Shown here: positions 56,061 to 64,000 of the stretch, piece after piece
Layout: each line of letters opens with the position of its first letter
How positions within the stretch are numbered: the first letter of the stretch is position 1
Assembly (NCBI RefSeq): GCF_018603905.1
Contig: NZ_JAHFZZ010000001.1
Coordinates: 558,001 to 622,000 of the forward strand
Direction: 5' to 3'
Length of the DNA stretch: 64,000 bases
Source of the DNA: Nonomuraea sp. NEAU-A123
Lineage (GTDB): Bacteria; Actinomycetota; Actinomycetes; Streptosporangiales; Streptosporangiaceae
Notes under the pieces: generated by a model
What the model saw: only the letters and a program-made list of their open reading frames with translations
What the model was told of the DNA's origin: nothing
Databases searched by the model: none
Program-made: the position numbers and the translations under genes

Positions 56061-56882
56061 GCTGAAGTCGGCCGCGTGGTCGGTGGCCCATTGGCGCAGT
56101 GATCGGGCCGGCGCGCCGGTGACGTCCTGGACGGTGGAGGTCAGGGTGGGCGGCGGCCCGGCGAGCATGGCGGCGTAGCCGTCGAGCAGCACGTCGACGA
56201 AGGAGTCGGGGAACCTCTCGTCGGCCAGCAGTCGCCGGCGGGCCTCCGCGCGGGTGAGCTCCCGCCAGCGCAGCGGCCGGCCCAGCGCCTCGCCGATGAC
56301 GCGGACCTGGTCGGCCTGAGTGAGTACCTCGGGGCCGGTCAGGGTGTAGGTGGCGCCGTCGTGCCCCGGCTCGGTGAGGGCACGGACCGCGACGGCGGCC
56401 ATGTCGGCCTCGTGGATCAGGGACATCGGCAGCGCGCCGTAGGCCCCTTCGACGATGTCGCCCGCGCGGATCTGGTCGGCCCACCACAACGTGTTCACCG
56501 CGAAGGTGCTCGGCCTGATCATGGTGGACTCGATTCCGCAGCCGTGGACGAGCCGCTCCTGCTCTTCGAAGCTGAGGTCGGGGACGCCGCCCGTACCCAG
56601 GAAGACCACCCGGCGGGCCTGCCGCGCGACGACCTCCAGCACGGCGGGCAGGTGCTTGCCGGTGTGCAGCGGCCAGAGCAGGAACACCGCGTCGATGCCG
56701 TCCAGGCAGGCCGCGATGGTGTCCGGTTCGGACAGGTCGCCGCGCACCACCTCGACGTCGGCGGGGAAACGGGCGGCGTGCGGATCGCGGGTGACCGCCC
56801 GCACGGTGTGGCCGGTCTGCTTGAGCTGGGTGATGATCTGGCCGCCGACGTTGCCGGTAGCGGCGAGGATGAGCATGTTCAT
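56055..56882 (-). CDS. NmrA/SDR-like NAD(P)-binding protein
   Basis: A 275-residue atypical short-chain dehydrogenase. The dinucleotide motif is LAATGNVGGQIITQL, followed by VRAVTRDPHAARFPADVEVVRGDL, DAVFLLWPLH, FLGTGG and IRPSTFAVNTLWW. The catalytic YxxxK of classical SDRs is absent, as expected for NmrA-type proteins that act as redox sensors or as NAD(P)H:quinone-type reductases. ATG 56882 is chosen; a GTG at 56900 would add six residues. Divergent from the Lrp-type regulator by 85 bp, which may control it. Confidence 0.87.
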   Translation of the reverse strand: MNMLILAATGNVGGQIITQLKQTGHTVRAVTRDPHAARFPADVEVVRGDLSEPDTIAACLDGIDAVFLLWPLHTGKHLPAVLEVVARQARRVVFLGTGGVPDLSFEEQERLVHGCGIESTMIRPSTFAVNTLWWADQIRAGDIVEGAYGALPMSLIHEADMAAVAVRALTEPGHDGATYTLTGPEVLTQADQVRVIGEALGRPLRWRELTRAEARRRLLADERFPDSFVDVLLDGYAAMLAGPPPTLTSTVQDVTGAPARSLRQWATDHAADFSD

Positions 56883-56967
56883 GCCCTGAGCGTCGCCCAC
56901 GACCCCGTATCGGGGCCAACCACGCGGCTAGGATCGCCGGAAACCGTCACTACACCGGGATTTGTGG

Positions 56968-57918
56968 ATGGATACTGTCGACCGAGGCCTGGTTCACGCG
57001 CTGCAGATCGACGGCCGGGCCTCGTTCAGGGCGATCGCCGACGTGCTCGAGGTCTCGGAGAACACCGTGGCCCGCCGCTATCGGCGGCTGCGCGGCCAGG
57101 GCGTGCTGCGGGTGGTGGGCCTGGTCAACGGCGGACGGCTGGGGCACACCCAGTGGACCATCCGGCTGCGCTGCACCCCGGACGCGGCCGGACCGGTCGC
57201 CAAGGCGCTGGCCGCCCGTGACGACACCTCGTTCGTGTACCTGCTGTCCGGCGGCACCGAGGTCTCCTGCACCGTGCAGACCCGCGGCACCCAGGACCAG
57301 GACGCCCTGCTGCTGGGCAGACTGCCCCGCACCAGCGGGGTCGTCTCGGTCTCCGCCCACCTGCTGCTGCGCGGGTTCGTCCTGCCGGACGGCTGGCAGG
57401 GGCTCGCCTGGCTGGCACCCGAACAGGCCGACCGGCTGCGACCGCCGCCGGTCGAGGCCGGCGACGGCCCGATCGAGCTCGATGAGGGCGACAAGGCGCT
57501 GCTGCGGGCACTCAACCTGGACGGCCGCGCGCCCTACGCCGAGCTGGCCGCCGCGACCGGCTGGTCGGAGACCACGGTGAAACGCCGCCTGTACGCGCTG
57601 CGCAGCCAGGGAATCGTGAGCTACCAGCTCGACATCCCGCCCTCGGCGGTCGGATTCGGCACCCAGGCGCGGCTGTGGATCACCGCCCGGCCGGCCAAGG
57701 TGGTCGAGGTCGGTGAGGCGCTGGCGCGGCATCCAGAGATCGCCTTCGCGTCCCTCACCACCGGCCCCACCAACCTGCTCGCGGCCCTGAACTGCCGCGA
57801 CCCCCTGGACCTGGGCCATTACCTCACCGAACGACTCGCCCCGCTGGAAGCGATCACCACCATGGAGACCGCTCCCATCATCCGCACCGTCAAACGCGGC
57901 GGGCCGCTGCTGCTGTAG
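56968..57918 (+). CDS. Double Lrp/AsnC-family transcriptional regulator
   Basis: A 316-residue regulator built of two Lrp/AsnC halves. Half 1 (about 1-145) begins LVHALQIDGRASFRAIADVLEVSENTVARRYRRLRGQGVLRVVG, and half 2 (about 170-310) LLRALNLDGRAPYAELAAATGWSETTVKRRLYALRSQGIVSY (each in consecutive elements), both followed by a RAM-like domain. Most Lrp proteins have one such unit of about 150 residues; the fused form occurs in actinobacteria. It is divergent from the NmrA-type gene. The Lrp-type direct repeats at 59392 are 1.5 kb away and another possible target. Confidence 0.9.
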   Translation: MDTVDRGLVHALQIDGRASFRAIADVLEVSENTVARRYRRLRGQGVLRVVGLVNGGRLGHTQWTIRLRCTPDAAGPVAKALAARDDTSFVYLLSGGTEVSCTVQTRGTQDQDALLLGRLPRTSGVVSVSAHLLLRGFVLPDGWQGLAWLAPEQADRLRPPPVEAGDGPIELDEGDKALLRALNLDGRAPYAELAAATGWSETTVKRRLYALRSQGIVSYQLDIPPSAVGFGTQARLWITARPAKVVEVGEALARHPEIAFASLTTGPTNLLAALNCRDPLDLGHYLTERLAPLEAITTMETAPIIRTVKRGGPLLL

Positions 57919-57923
57919 CGGAA

Positions 57924-59279
57924 TCAGACGCCGAGGGCGGAGGGCAGGCTGAGCTCCCGCAGGAACAGCGCCTCGGCGGTGGCGATGCGCCGCAGTTCCT
58001 CGAGGTCCACCCGCTCGTTGGGCGCGTGGATGGCCGCGTCCTCGTCCTCGGCCCCGAACAGCAGGATCTCCGCCGCGGGGAACTGCTTCAGCAGCGTGTT
58101 CACCAGCGGAATGGACCCGCCGGCGCCCACGTCACGCGGCGGCCGCCCGAAGGCGCGTTCCATCGCCCGGTTGAGCGCCGCGCGGGCCTTGCCGCCCGAG
58201 TCGGCCTGGAAGCCCGACCCCACGGTGAAGTCGCCGAACGAGACCTGCGCGCCCCACGGCGTGACCTGCCGGAGGAATTCGACCACCGCGTTCACGGTCG
58301 TCTTGGGGTCGCCTGAAGGGGGAGTGCGGACGGTGACGCGGGCGCGGGCCACCGGCTGCACGGCGTTGATGGCGCCCGACACCGGAGGCGCGTCGATGCC
58401 GGTCACGGTGATGGCGTACGACGCCCACAGCCGGTCCGCCAAGGAGCCGGAGCCGACCAGCGAGACGCCCTCCAGCACCCCGGCGGTCTTGCGGAACTCC
58501 TCCTCCGACGGTCCCTGACCGAGGAAGCTGCCACGGGGCAGGCCCGGCACCCGGATGTCGCCGTTGTCGTCGTGCAGCGAGGTCAGCATCCGCATGAGCG
58601 CCTCGAGCGCGTCGGGGGCGGCACCGCCGAAGGAGCCGCTGTGCACCGGCTCGCGCAGCGTACGGACCTCGATGGTGAAGGCGGCCATGCCACGCAGGGA
58701 GGTGGTGACCGAGGGGTCGCCGATCCGCGGGTTGCCGGTGTCGGCCACCACGATGGCGTCGGCCCGCAGCAGGTCGGGGTTGCGCTCGACGAACGCCTCC
58801 AGGCGCTCCCCGGCGTACTCCTCCTGGCCCTCGATGAGGACCTTCACTCCGACGGGGAACTGCCGCTGGAACACGCGCAGGGCGGTGACGTGCGAGATGA
58901 TGCCCGACTTGTCGTCCGCGGTGCCCCGGCCGAAGAGCTGACCGTCGATCAGGGTCGGCTCGAACGGCGAGGTACGCCAGGCGGCGGGATCACCGGCGGG
59001 CTGCACGTCGTAGTGCGCGTAGAGCAGCACCGTGGGCGCGCCGGGCGGTGCGGGCACCTCCCCGTACACCGCGGGGAAACTGCCCTCGACGGGGACCCGC
59101 TGCACGTGCGACAGCCCGGTGCTGCGGAGTAGTTCCTCGGTCAGGGCCGCGGCGGCGAGTACGGGCTCCTCGGGATGCCCGGGGAAGGCCACGGACGGGA
59201 TGGCGGCGAGCCGCCTGAGGTCCTCGACGGCCTGCGGCATCGCGGCCGCGACGGCGCTCTCGATCTGTTCAGGAGTCAC
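57924..59279 (-). CDS. M20-family metallopeptidase (dipeptidase)
   Basis: A 451-residue zinc peptidase. The metal/catalytic motifs are LLYAHYDVQPAGD, GRGTADDKSGI, the general-base Glu in IEGQEEYAGE, the third-ligand region ADTGNPRIGDPS and the C-terminal His in DAAIHAPNERVDLEEL. The dimerisation lid domain lies between. This architecture is that of cytosolic M20 dipeptidases/carnosinase-like enzymes. It is convergent with the Lrp-type gene (5-bp gap) and divergent from the aminotransferase operon. Confidence 0.93.
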   Translation of the reverse strand: MTPEQIESAVAAAMPQAVEDLRRLAAIPSVAFPGHPEEPVLAAAALTEELLRSTGLSHVQRVPVEGSFPAVYGEVPAPPGAPTVLLYAHYDVQPAGDPAAWRTSPFEPTLIDGQLFGRGTADDKSGIISHVTALRVFQRQFPVGVKVLIEGQEEYAGERLEAFVERNPDLLRADAIVVADTGNPRIGDPSVTTSLRGMAAFTIEVRTLREPVHSGSFGGAAPDALEALMRMLTSLHDDNGDIRVPGLPRGSFLGQGPSEEEFRKTAGVLEGVSLVGSGSLADRLWASYAITVTGIDAPPVSGAINAVQPVARARVTVRTPPSGDPKTTVNAVVEFLRQVTPWGAQVSFGDFTVGSGFQADSGGKARAALNRAMERAFGRPPRDVGAGGSIPLVNTLLKQFPAAEILLFGAEDEDAAIHAPNERVDLEELRRIATAEALFLRELSLPSALGV

Positions 59280-59391
59280 GGCTGTCCCCCGGGGTCTTTC
59301 TCGGTAGTTGTCGTTCTCGATAGTTAACGTCTCATTGGATCACAGAAGGTTCCACAGCGCGTGAAACAGGCATGACCCGCGCGCTAATCTA

Positions 59392-59453
59392 CCTGCGGAT
59401 TTCGTGGTTGTTACATACCGTTCCTGCGGATCTCGGATTTCTTGCATACTGTT
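59392..59453 (+). repeat. Two tandem 31-bp direct repeats in the aminotransferase promoter region
   Basis: Copies at 59392-59422 and 59423-59453 share CCTGCGGAT, TCG, CATAC and GTT at the same offsets (24 of 31 positions identical). They end 73 bp upstream of the aminotransferase start, in a 247-bp region less GC-rich than its surroundings. Head-to-tail sites at about three-turn spacing would suit an Lrp/AsnC-type activator of the alanine dehydrogenase operon. Each copy ends in a -10-like CATACT/CATACC, so promoter duplication is an alternative. Confidence 0.7.
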
Positions 59454-59526
59454 GCGACGCTTTCGCTTGGCAAACCCGAGGTGAACATGCAGACTGTGGG
59501 GAGATCGGACACGAGGGAAGATAAAC

Positions 59527-60909
59527 ATGACGCAGCCGGAAAACGAGATCCTCAAGGCCGCGCAGGATCACCTGTGGTTGCACTTCACGAGGCACAGCGC
59601 CTACCAGCAGGCGGAGATCCCGACCATCGTTCGCGGTGAGGGCTCCTATATCTACGACATCCACGGCAAGCGCTACCTGGACGGCCTGGCGGGACTCTTC
59701 GTGGTCCAAGCCGGTCACGGCCGGAGCGAGCTGGCCGAGGCGGCCGCCAAGCAGGCGCAGGAGCTGGCCTTCTTCCCGCTGTGGTCCTATGCGCACCCGA
59801 AGGCGGCCGAGCTGGCCGAGCGGCTCGCGAGCCTGACCCCGGGCGACCTCAACAGGGTCTTCTTCACCACCGGCGGCGGCGAGGCGGTCGAGTCCGCCTG
59901 GAAGCTGGCCAAGCAGTACTACAAGCTGGTCGGCAAGCCGCTCAAGCACAAGGTCATCAGCCGCAACATCGCCTACCACGGCACCCCGCAGGGCGCCCTG
60001 TCGATCACCGGCATCCCGGCGTTCAAGCAGATGTTCGAGCCGCTCGTGCCCGGCTCGGTGCGGGTGCCGAACACGAACTACTACCGCGCCGACGAGATCA
60101 CCGGCGTCAAGGGGATGAGCGCGGAGGAGTACGGCATCTGGGCCGCCGACCGGGTCGCCCGCGCGATCGAGATGGAGGGCCCCGACACGGTGGCCGCCGT
60201 CTTCGCCGAGCCGGTACAGAACGCCGGCGGCTGCTTCCCGCCGCCGGCCGGCTACTGGCAGCGGCTGCGCGAGATCTGCGACGAGTACGACGTGCTGCTC
60301 GTCTCCGACGAGGTCATCTGCGCCTTCGGCCGGCTCGGCACGATGTTCGGCGGCCAGAAGTTCGACTACGTGCCCGACATCATCACCTGCGCCAAGGGCC
60401 TGACCAGCGGCTACTCGCCCATCGGGGCGATGATCGTGCACGACCGGCTGTTCGAGCCGTTCAAGAACGGCGACGAGATGTTCGCGCACGGCTACACCTT
60501 CGGCGGCCACCCGGTCTCCGCGGCCGTGGCGCTGGCCAACCTCGACATCTTCGAGCGCGAGGACCTGCTCGGCCACGTCACCAAGAACGAGCCGCTCTTC
60601 CAGGCCACCCTCGACGGGCTCAAGGACCTGCCGATCGTCGGCGACGTCCGGGGCGCCGGCTATTTCTGGGGCATCGAGCTGGTCAAGGACAAGGTCACCA
60701 AGGAGACGTTCACCGCCGAGGAGTCGGAGCGGCTGCTGCGCGGGTTCCTGTCGAAGGCGCTGTTCGACGCCGGGCTCTACTGCCGCGCCGACGACCGTGG
60801 CGACCCCGTCATCCAGCTCGCGCCGCCGCTCATCGCGGGGCCGAAGGAGTTCGACGAGATCGGGTCGATCCTCCGCAACGTGCTCACCGAAGCGTGGGCT
60901 CGCCTCTAA
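59527..60909 (+). CDS. Class III aminotransferase (omega-amino acid:pyruvate type)
   Basis: A 460-residue PLP-dependent fold-type I aminotransferase. It has GLAGLFVVQAGHGRSELAEAAAKQ, the phosphate-binding FFTTGGGEAVESAWKLAKQYY, the PLP Asp in LLVSDEVICAFGRLG, the Schiff-base Lys in IITCAKGLTSGYSPIGA, and TFGGHPVSAAVALANLDIF. It probably uses pyruvate as acceptor and forms alanine, because alanine dehydrogenase is encoded 28 bp downstream. The amine donor (beta-alanine, GABA, putrescine or similar) is not clear from sequence. Transcribed divergently from the M20 gene. Confidence 0.92.
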   Translation: MTQPENEILKAAQDHLWLHFTRHSAYQQAEIPTIVRGEGSYIYDIHGKRYLDGLAGLFVVQAGHGRSELAEAAAKQAQELAFFPLWSYAHPKAAELAERLASLTPGDLNRVFFTTGGGEAVESAWKLAKQYYKLVGKPLKHKVISRNIAYHGTPQGALSITGIPAFKQMFEPLVPGSVRVPNTNYYRADEITGVKGMSAEEYGIWAADRVARAIEMEGPDTVAAVFAEPVQNAGGCFPPPAGYWQRLREICDEYDVLLVSDEVICAFGRLGTMFGGQKFDYVPDIITCAKGLTSGYSPIGAMIVHDRLFEPFKNGDEMFAHGYTFGGHPVSAAVALANLDIFEREDLLGHVTKNEPLFQATLDGLKDLPIVGDVRGAGYFWGIELVKDKVTKETFTAEESERLLRGFLSKALFDAGLYCRADDRGDPVIQLAPPLIAGPKEFDEIGSILRNVLTEAWARL

Positions 60910-60937
60910 ACAGCGCTGATTACCGAAAGGATCCACG

Positions 60938-62053
60938 ATGAAGATCGGCGTGCCTGCCGAGGTCAAGAACCACGAATATCGAGTCGCCGCAACCCCGGCA
61001 GGCGTGCACGAGCTGGTCCGCCACGGCCATGACGTCACCGTCCAGCGAGGCGCGGGCCTGGGCTCGCACATCCCGGACGAGGAATACCTGGCGGCGGGCG
61101 CGAAGATCATCGACAGCGCCGACGCCGTGTGGGGCGAGGCGGAGATGGTGCTCAAGGTCAAGGAGCCGATCGCCGAGGAGTACCACCGGCTGCGCGAGGG
61201 CCTGGTGCTGTTCACCTACCTGCACCTGGCCGCCTCCCGGCCGTGCACCGACGCGCTGCTCGGCGCGAAGACGACGGGCATCGCCTACGAGACCGTGCAG
61301 GTCGGCAACACGCTGCCGCTGCTCGCCCCGATGTCCGAGGTCGCGGGCCGGCTGGCCCCGCAGGTGGGGGCCTACAACCTGATGCGCTTCAACGGCGGGC
61401 GCGGCGTGCTGCCCGGCGGCGTGCCCGGCGTGGCACCGGCCAAGGTGGTCGTGATCGGCGGCGGCGTCTCCGGACTGAACGCCGCCCAGATCGCCGTCGG
61501 CATGGGCGCGGACGTCACCGTGCTCGACACGAACGTCGACCGCCTGCGCTTCATCGACGCCATCTACCAGGGCCGGCTCAAGACGCTGGTCTCGACGTCG
61601 TACGCGATCGAGCAGGCGGTGCTGGAGGCCGACCTGGTCATCGGCGCGGTCCTGATCCCGGGCGCCAAGGCTCCGACGCTGGTCTCGAACGACCTGGTCT
61701 CGCGCATGAAGGCGGGTTCGGTGCTCGTCGACATCGCCATCGACCAGGGCGGCTGCTTCGAGGACTCGCGCCCGACCACGCACGCCGAGCCGACCTACAC
61801 CGTGCACGGCTCGATCTTCTACTGCGTGGCGAACATGCCGGGCTCGGTGGCCAACACCTCCACCTACGCCCTGACCAACGCGACGCTCCCGTACGCCGTC
61901 AAGCTGGCCGACCAGGGCTGGCGGGAGGCGCTCAAGGCCGACGCCGGCCTGGCGGGCGGGCTCAACACCTACGCCGGGCTGCTCACCAACGGCCCGGTCG
62001 CGCAGGCGCTCGAACTCCCGTTCACGCCGGTGGCCGAAGTCCTCGCCGCCTGA
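60938..62053 (+). CDS. ald: Alanine dehydrogenase
   Basis: A 371-residue enzyme, the standard family length. The N-terminal substrate domain is [32 protein letters not shown]; Lys in VLKVKEP, the catalytic His in TYLHLA, and the NAD site [27 protein letters not shown] with [17 protein letters not shown] upstream and [17 protein letters not shown] downstream are all present. It interconverts alanine and pyruvate plus ammonia with NAD. Next to a pyruvate-type aminotransferase it would regenerate pyruvate and release nitrogen as ammonium. RBS GAAAGGA precedes the ATG. Regulation by an Lrp/AsnC protein is usual for ald genes. Confidence 0.96.
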   Translation: MKIGVPAEVKNHEYRVAATPAGVHELVRHGHDVTVQRGAGLGSHIPDEEYLAAGAKIIDSADAVWGEAEMVLKVKEPIAEEYHRLREGLVLFTYLHLAASRPCTDALLGAKTTGIAYETVQVGNTLPLLAPMSEVAGRLAPQVGAYNLMRFNGGRGVLPGGVPGVAPAKVVVIGGGVSGLNAAQIAVGMGADVTVLDTNVDRLRFIDAIYQGRLKTLVSTSYAIEQAVLEADLVIGAVLIPGAKAPTLVSNDLVSRMKAGSVLVDIAIDQGGCFEDSRPTTHAEPTYTVHGSIFYCVANMPGSVANTSTYALTNATLPYAVKLADQGWREALKADAGLAGGLNTYAGLLTNGPVAQALELPFTPVAEVLAA

Positions 62054-62075
62054 GCCCCTTCAGGCAGTAGCTTGA

Positions 62076-62106
62076 GCGTCCGATAGCGAGCAGCGCTATC
62101 GGACGC
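62076..62106. terminator. Hairpin terminator shared by ald and the Sel1-repeat gene
   Basis: Perfect 12-bp stem GCGTCCGATAGC / GCTATCGGACGC with a 7-nt loop. The right arm contains the stop codon and last three codons of the convergent minus-strand gene, so the element is both coding and terminating. Confidence 0.85.
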
Positions 62107-63484
62107 CGAGCCGCTGCCGCAGGTCGCGGGCCGTGGCCAGCACGTGGTCGATCTCGCCGGGGCTCGGCCAGGGCGCGCTGCCCGGACGCAGCAGCGTGCC
62201 GCGTACCGACGCCAGGTACTCGATCGCGCTGGAGTGCAGCCCGCTGCGCCGTACCAGCCAGCCCAGCACGTCCGCGTGGTCGTGCAGCGGCCTGGTCGCC
62301 AGGTCCCAGGTGCCGAGGATCTCGGCCAGCTCGGGTACGCCCAGCGAGACGCCGCCCCTGCGGCCGGTGGCCGCCGCGGCCAGCTCGGCCCGCGCGGCCA
62401 GTTCGGGCTCGGCCAGCCGGTTCCACGCCGGAGGCGGCGGGTCGGCCAGCCACCGCGCGGCCTCGTCCATCTCTCCGGACGCCGACAGCAGCCCGGCCAG
62501 TTCGATGGCCGCCTGGTGATGCCCGGCCAGCGCGGCCTGGCGGAACCAGTGCCGCCCGCCCGCCAGATCCCTGAACTCGGCGATGAGCAGCAGCCCGAAG
62601 TGGAAGGCGGACTCGGCGTCGCCGCTGGCCGCCGCCCGGCCGAACCAGTGGCCGGCCCCCGCGGGGTCGCCGAGCTCGACGCAGACGAACCCGGCCATCC
62701 GCTGATCGGCCAGCCGGCCCGCGTTGGCGGCCCGCTCGTACCAGGCGCGGGCCGTACGCAGGTCCCCGTGGCCCAGCGCGATGCCGCCGAGCTGCGAGGC
62801 GGCGCCCGGATGCTCGCTCTTGGCGGCCAGCCGGTAGTAGGCCTCAGCTCCCTCGGGGTCGCGGCTGGCCTGCAGGAACAGCCCGAGACAGTAGGCCGAC
62901 TCGGCATGGCCCTGGCGCGCGGCGCACTCCCACCAGTGCAGGGTCTCCTCGTCCTCACCCGCCGCGTACGCCAGGAAGCCCAGATCGTGCGCGGAGGCCG
63001 CGTCGCCGTCGGCGGCCGCCCTGCGGTGCCACTCGCGCGCCGCCGCGACCTCGCCGCCGTCCTCGCAGATCAGCGCCAGTCGCCGGGCGGCCGTCCTGGA
63101 GCCCTCGCGGGCCGCGGTCTCGAACCACCTTCTGGCGGCTTCGACGTCTCCGCGCTGCTCCAGCAACAGCGTCGCCAGGTTGACCGCGGCCTCGACGTCA
63201 CCGGTGGCGGCGGCCAGTTTGTACCAGGAGACGGCCTCCTCCAGGCTGCCGTGCTTCTCGTGCCAGACGCCCAGGTTGTAGGCGCTGTCGATGTTGCCGC
63301 CCGCCGCCGCCCGTTCCCACCACTCCTTGGCCGCCGAGCGGTCCCCGCGCTGCGCGCAGAGCCGGCCGAGCCGGTGCGCCGCCTGCGGGTCGCCCGTCTG
63401 CGCGGCCATCAGCAGCTCAGGCTCGTCTCCTACGCGTGGCGCCGGAACGGCCGGCGCCGCCACCTCCTCTTGCCACCACGCCAT
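62096..63484 (-). CDS. Sel1/TPR-like repeat protein
   Basis: A 462-residue protein of about ten Sel1-like helical repeats of roughly 36 residues (for example AYNLGVWHEKHGSLEEAVSWYKLAAATGD, SAYCLGLFLQASRDPEGAEAYYRLAAKSEH). A non-repeat C-terminal region (about 360-462) follows. No signal peptide or membrane helix was seen. Start ATG 63484 (MAWWQEEV) is preferred over longer readings. Sel1 repeats mediate protein-protein contacts; the partner is unknown. It converges on ald through a shared terminator. Confidence 0.85.
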   Translation of the reverse strand: MAWWQEEVAAPAVPAPRVGDEPELLMAAQTGDPQAAHRLGRLCAQRGDRSAAKEWWERAAAGGNIDSAYNLGVWHEKHGSLEEAVSWYKLAAATGDVEAAVNLATLLLEQRGDVEAARRWFETAAREGSRTAARRLALICEDGGEVAAAREWHRRAAADGDAASAHDLGFLAYAAGEDEETLHWWECAARQGHAESAYCLGLFLQASRDPEGAEAYYRLAAKSEHPGAASQLGGIALGHGDLRTARAWYERAANAGRLADQRMAGFVCVELGDPAGAGHWFGRAAASGDAESAFHFGLLLIAEFRDLAGGRHWFRQAALAGHHQAAIELAGLLSASGEMDEAARWLADPPPPAWNRLAEPELAARAELAAAATGRRGGVSLGVPELAEILGTWDLATRPLHDHADVLGWLVRRSGLHSSAIEYLASVRGTLLRPGSAPWPSPGEIDHVLATARDLRQRLGVR

Positions 63485-63534
63485 GCGCACAGGGTGCCAG
63501 GTAATCGAGAGAATGCGAACAGTAATCGCCGACG

Positions 63535-64000
63535 CTAGGAGAAGTTGATGTACCCGCTGTACATCCCCATCCCGCATACGTAGCGAAGCGACCCTGGGCG
63601 CTGTGGCGGCAGCCGTACCGTCGCGGGCAGGGCGAAGTCCCGCCCGGCGATCGTGACCGTCCGCGTGCAGCCCTGGTCGGCCAGCTTGAAGACGACCTCG
63701 ACGGACACTCCGGCGCGGGCGGTCACCATCCCGGGCCGGTAGCCGTCGCGGGTCGCCCAGACGGTGACCGTACGGGCGCCCTGCCCTGCGGCGGCTGTGG
63801 ATTCGGCGGTGGCCGCGCGTGTGTATTCACCGGCGGCCGTCCCCGGAGTCGCGAGCCAGCCGCCCAGGCTGACCCCGGAGCCGACCGTCCACAGGCCGGC
63901 CACGAGCGCCGCCACCCCGGCCAGCCTGGCGAGCCTGGTCCGCGAGACCCGCCGCAGGACCCAGCCGAGCAGCGCGAAGGCAGGCGCGGTGCCGAGCACG
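63535..64000 (-). CDS. C-terminal part of membrane protein with cupredoxin-like domain (TauE/SafE type), cut by window edge
   Basis: The last 154 residues of a protein that continues past the window. The beginning (GTAPAFALLGWVLRRVSRTRLARLAGVAALVAGLWTVGSG, in parts) looks like the last helices of a TauE/SafE or UreH-like membrane protein. The end is a cupredoxin-like domain with DGYRPGMVTARAGVSVEVVF, Cys in DQGCTRTVTI and the Cys-Gly-Met copper-type motif RYVCGMGMYSGYI. Fusions of this kind are linked to copper or other metal handling. Start and full length are not visible. Confidence 0.72.
   Translation of the reverse strand, partial: VLGTAPAFALLGWVLRRVSRTRLARLAGVAALVAGLWTVGSGVSLGGWLATPGTAAGEYTRAATAESTAAAGQGARTVTVWATRDGYRPGMVTARAGVSVEVVFKLADQGCTRTVTIAGRDFALPATVRLPPQRPGSLRYVCGMGMYSGYINFS

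Overview
The window is 64 kb of very GC-rich DNA with strong third-position G/C bias, many GTG starts, and start/stop overlaps of the ATGA, GTGA and TGATG type. The gene content is typical of a filamentous actinomycete: SARP/NB-ARC regulators beside membrane Ser/Thr kinases, an HtrA lipoprotein, DUF3068 and DUF2613, an AftD-like glycosyltransferase, and a steroid-type beta-oxidation set. I infer an order such as Streptosporangiales (Nonomuraea or Streptosporangium-like); there is no rRNA or other marker to prove it. No tRNA, rRNA, CRISPR array, intact insertion sequence or prophage was recognised.

Layout. 1-5.5 kb: a DesK-type histidine kinase (cut by the window edge) runs tail to tail into a LuxR-type response regulator. 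A divergent ABC ATPase/FtsX permease pair and a DUF2071 protein follow. 5.5-8.5 kb: an EF-G paralogue and a secreted CAP-domain protein. 8.6-18.4 kb: two consecutive [membrane Ser/Thr kinase - SARP/NB-ARC regulator] modules, an AfsK/AfsR-like arrangement repeated in tandem, with 30-bp repeats in two of the genes. 18.5-21.6 kb: a lipoprotein/OmpA-domain pair, an ArsR-type regulator and a PDZ serine protease. 21.6-26.3 kb: an acyl-CoA ligase and a fused two-unit acyl-CoA dehydrogenase (FadE34-like), each preceded by an AGAA-N5-TTCT dyad, on either side of a proline-rich membrane protein.

26.3-39.1 kb is a cell-envelope glycan region. It holds two polytopic membrane proteins, a 44-codon DUF2613 gene, GT2, GT4, a 1350-residue AftD-like protein, an acyltransferase, a methyltransferase and DUF3068. 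Much of this gene set also occurs in the Mycobacterium tuberculosis Rv0224c-Rv0236A neighbourhood. The DUF2613 and DUF3068 transcription units share the dyad GCTACT-N4-AGTAGC. 39.1-47.5 kb is a catabolic region: a nitronate-monooxygenase-like enzyme, a crotonase, and a tightly overlapping five-gene run (FadD - DUF35 - two thiolase-like Ltp proteins - FadD19-like ligase). The last four resemble the set needed for C24-branched sterol side-chain degradation. A KstR-type match and three KstR2-type matches lie in its control regions.

47.5-64 kb is mixed. It contains a STAND NTPase with TPRs, then a LysR/LysE/cysteine-dioxygenase-like module around a perfect LysR-type dyad. A 26-bp perfect palindrome precedes a PPOX-fold protein. 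Next come two TetR regulators, a sulfotransferase, a PH-like membrane protein, an NmrA-type protein, a double Lrp/AsnC regulator and an M20 peptidase. An aminotransferase plus alanine dehydrogenase operon sits behind two 31-bp direct repeats. The window ends with a Sel1-repeat protein and the C-terminus of a membrane/cupredoxin protein. Start codons were chosen from visible Shine-Dalgarno sequences and domain boundaries and are uncertain where stated.
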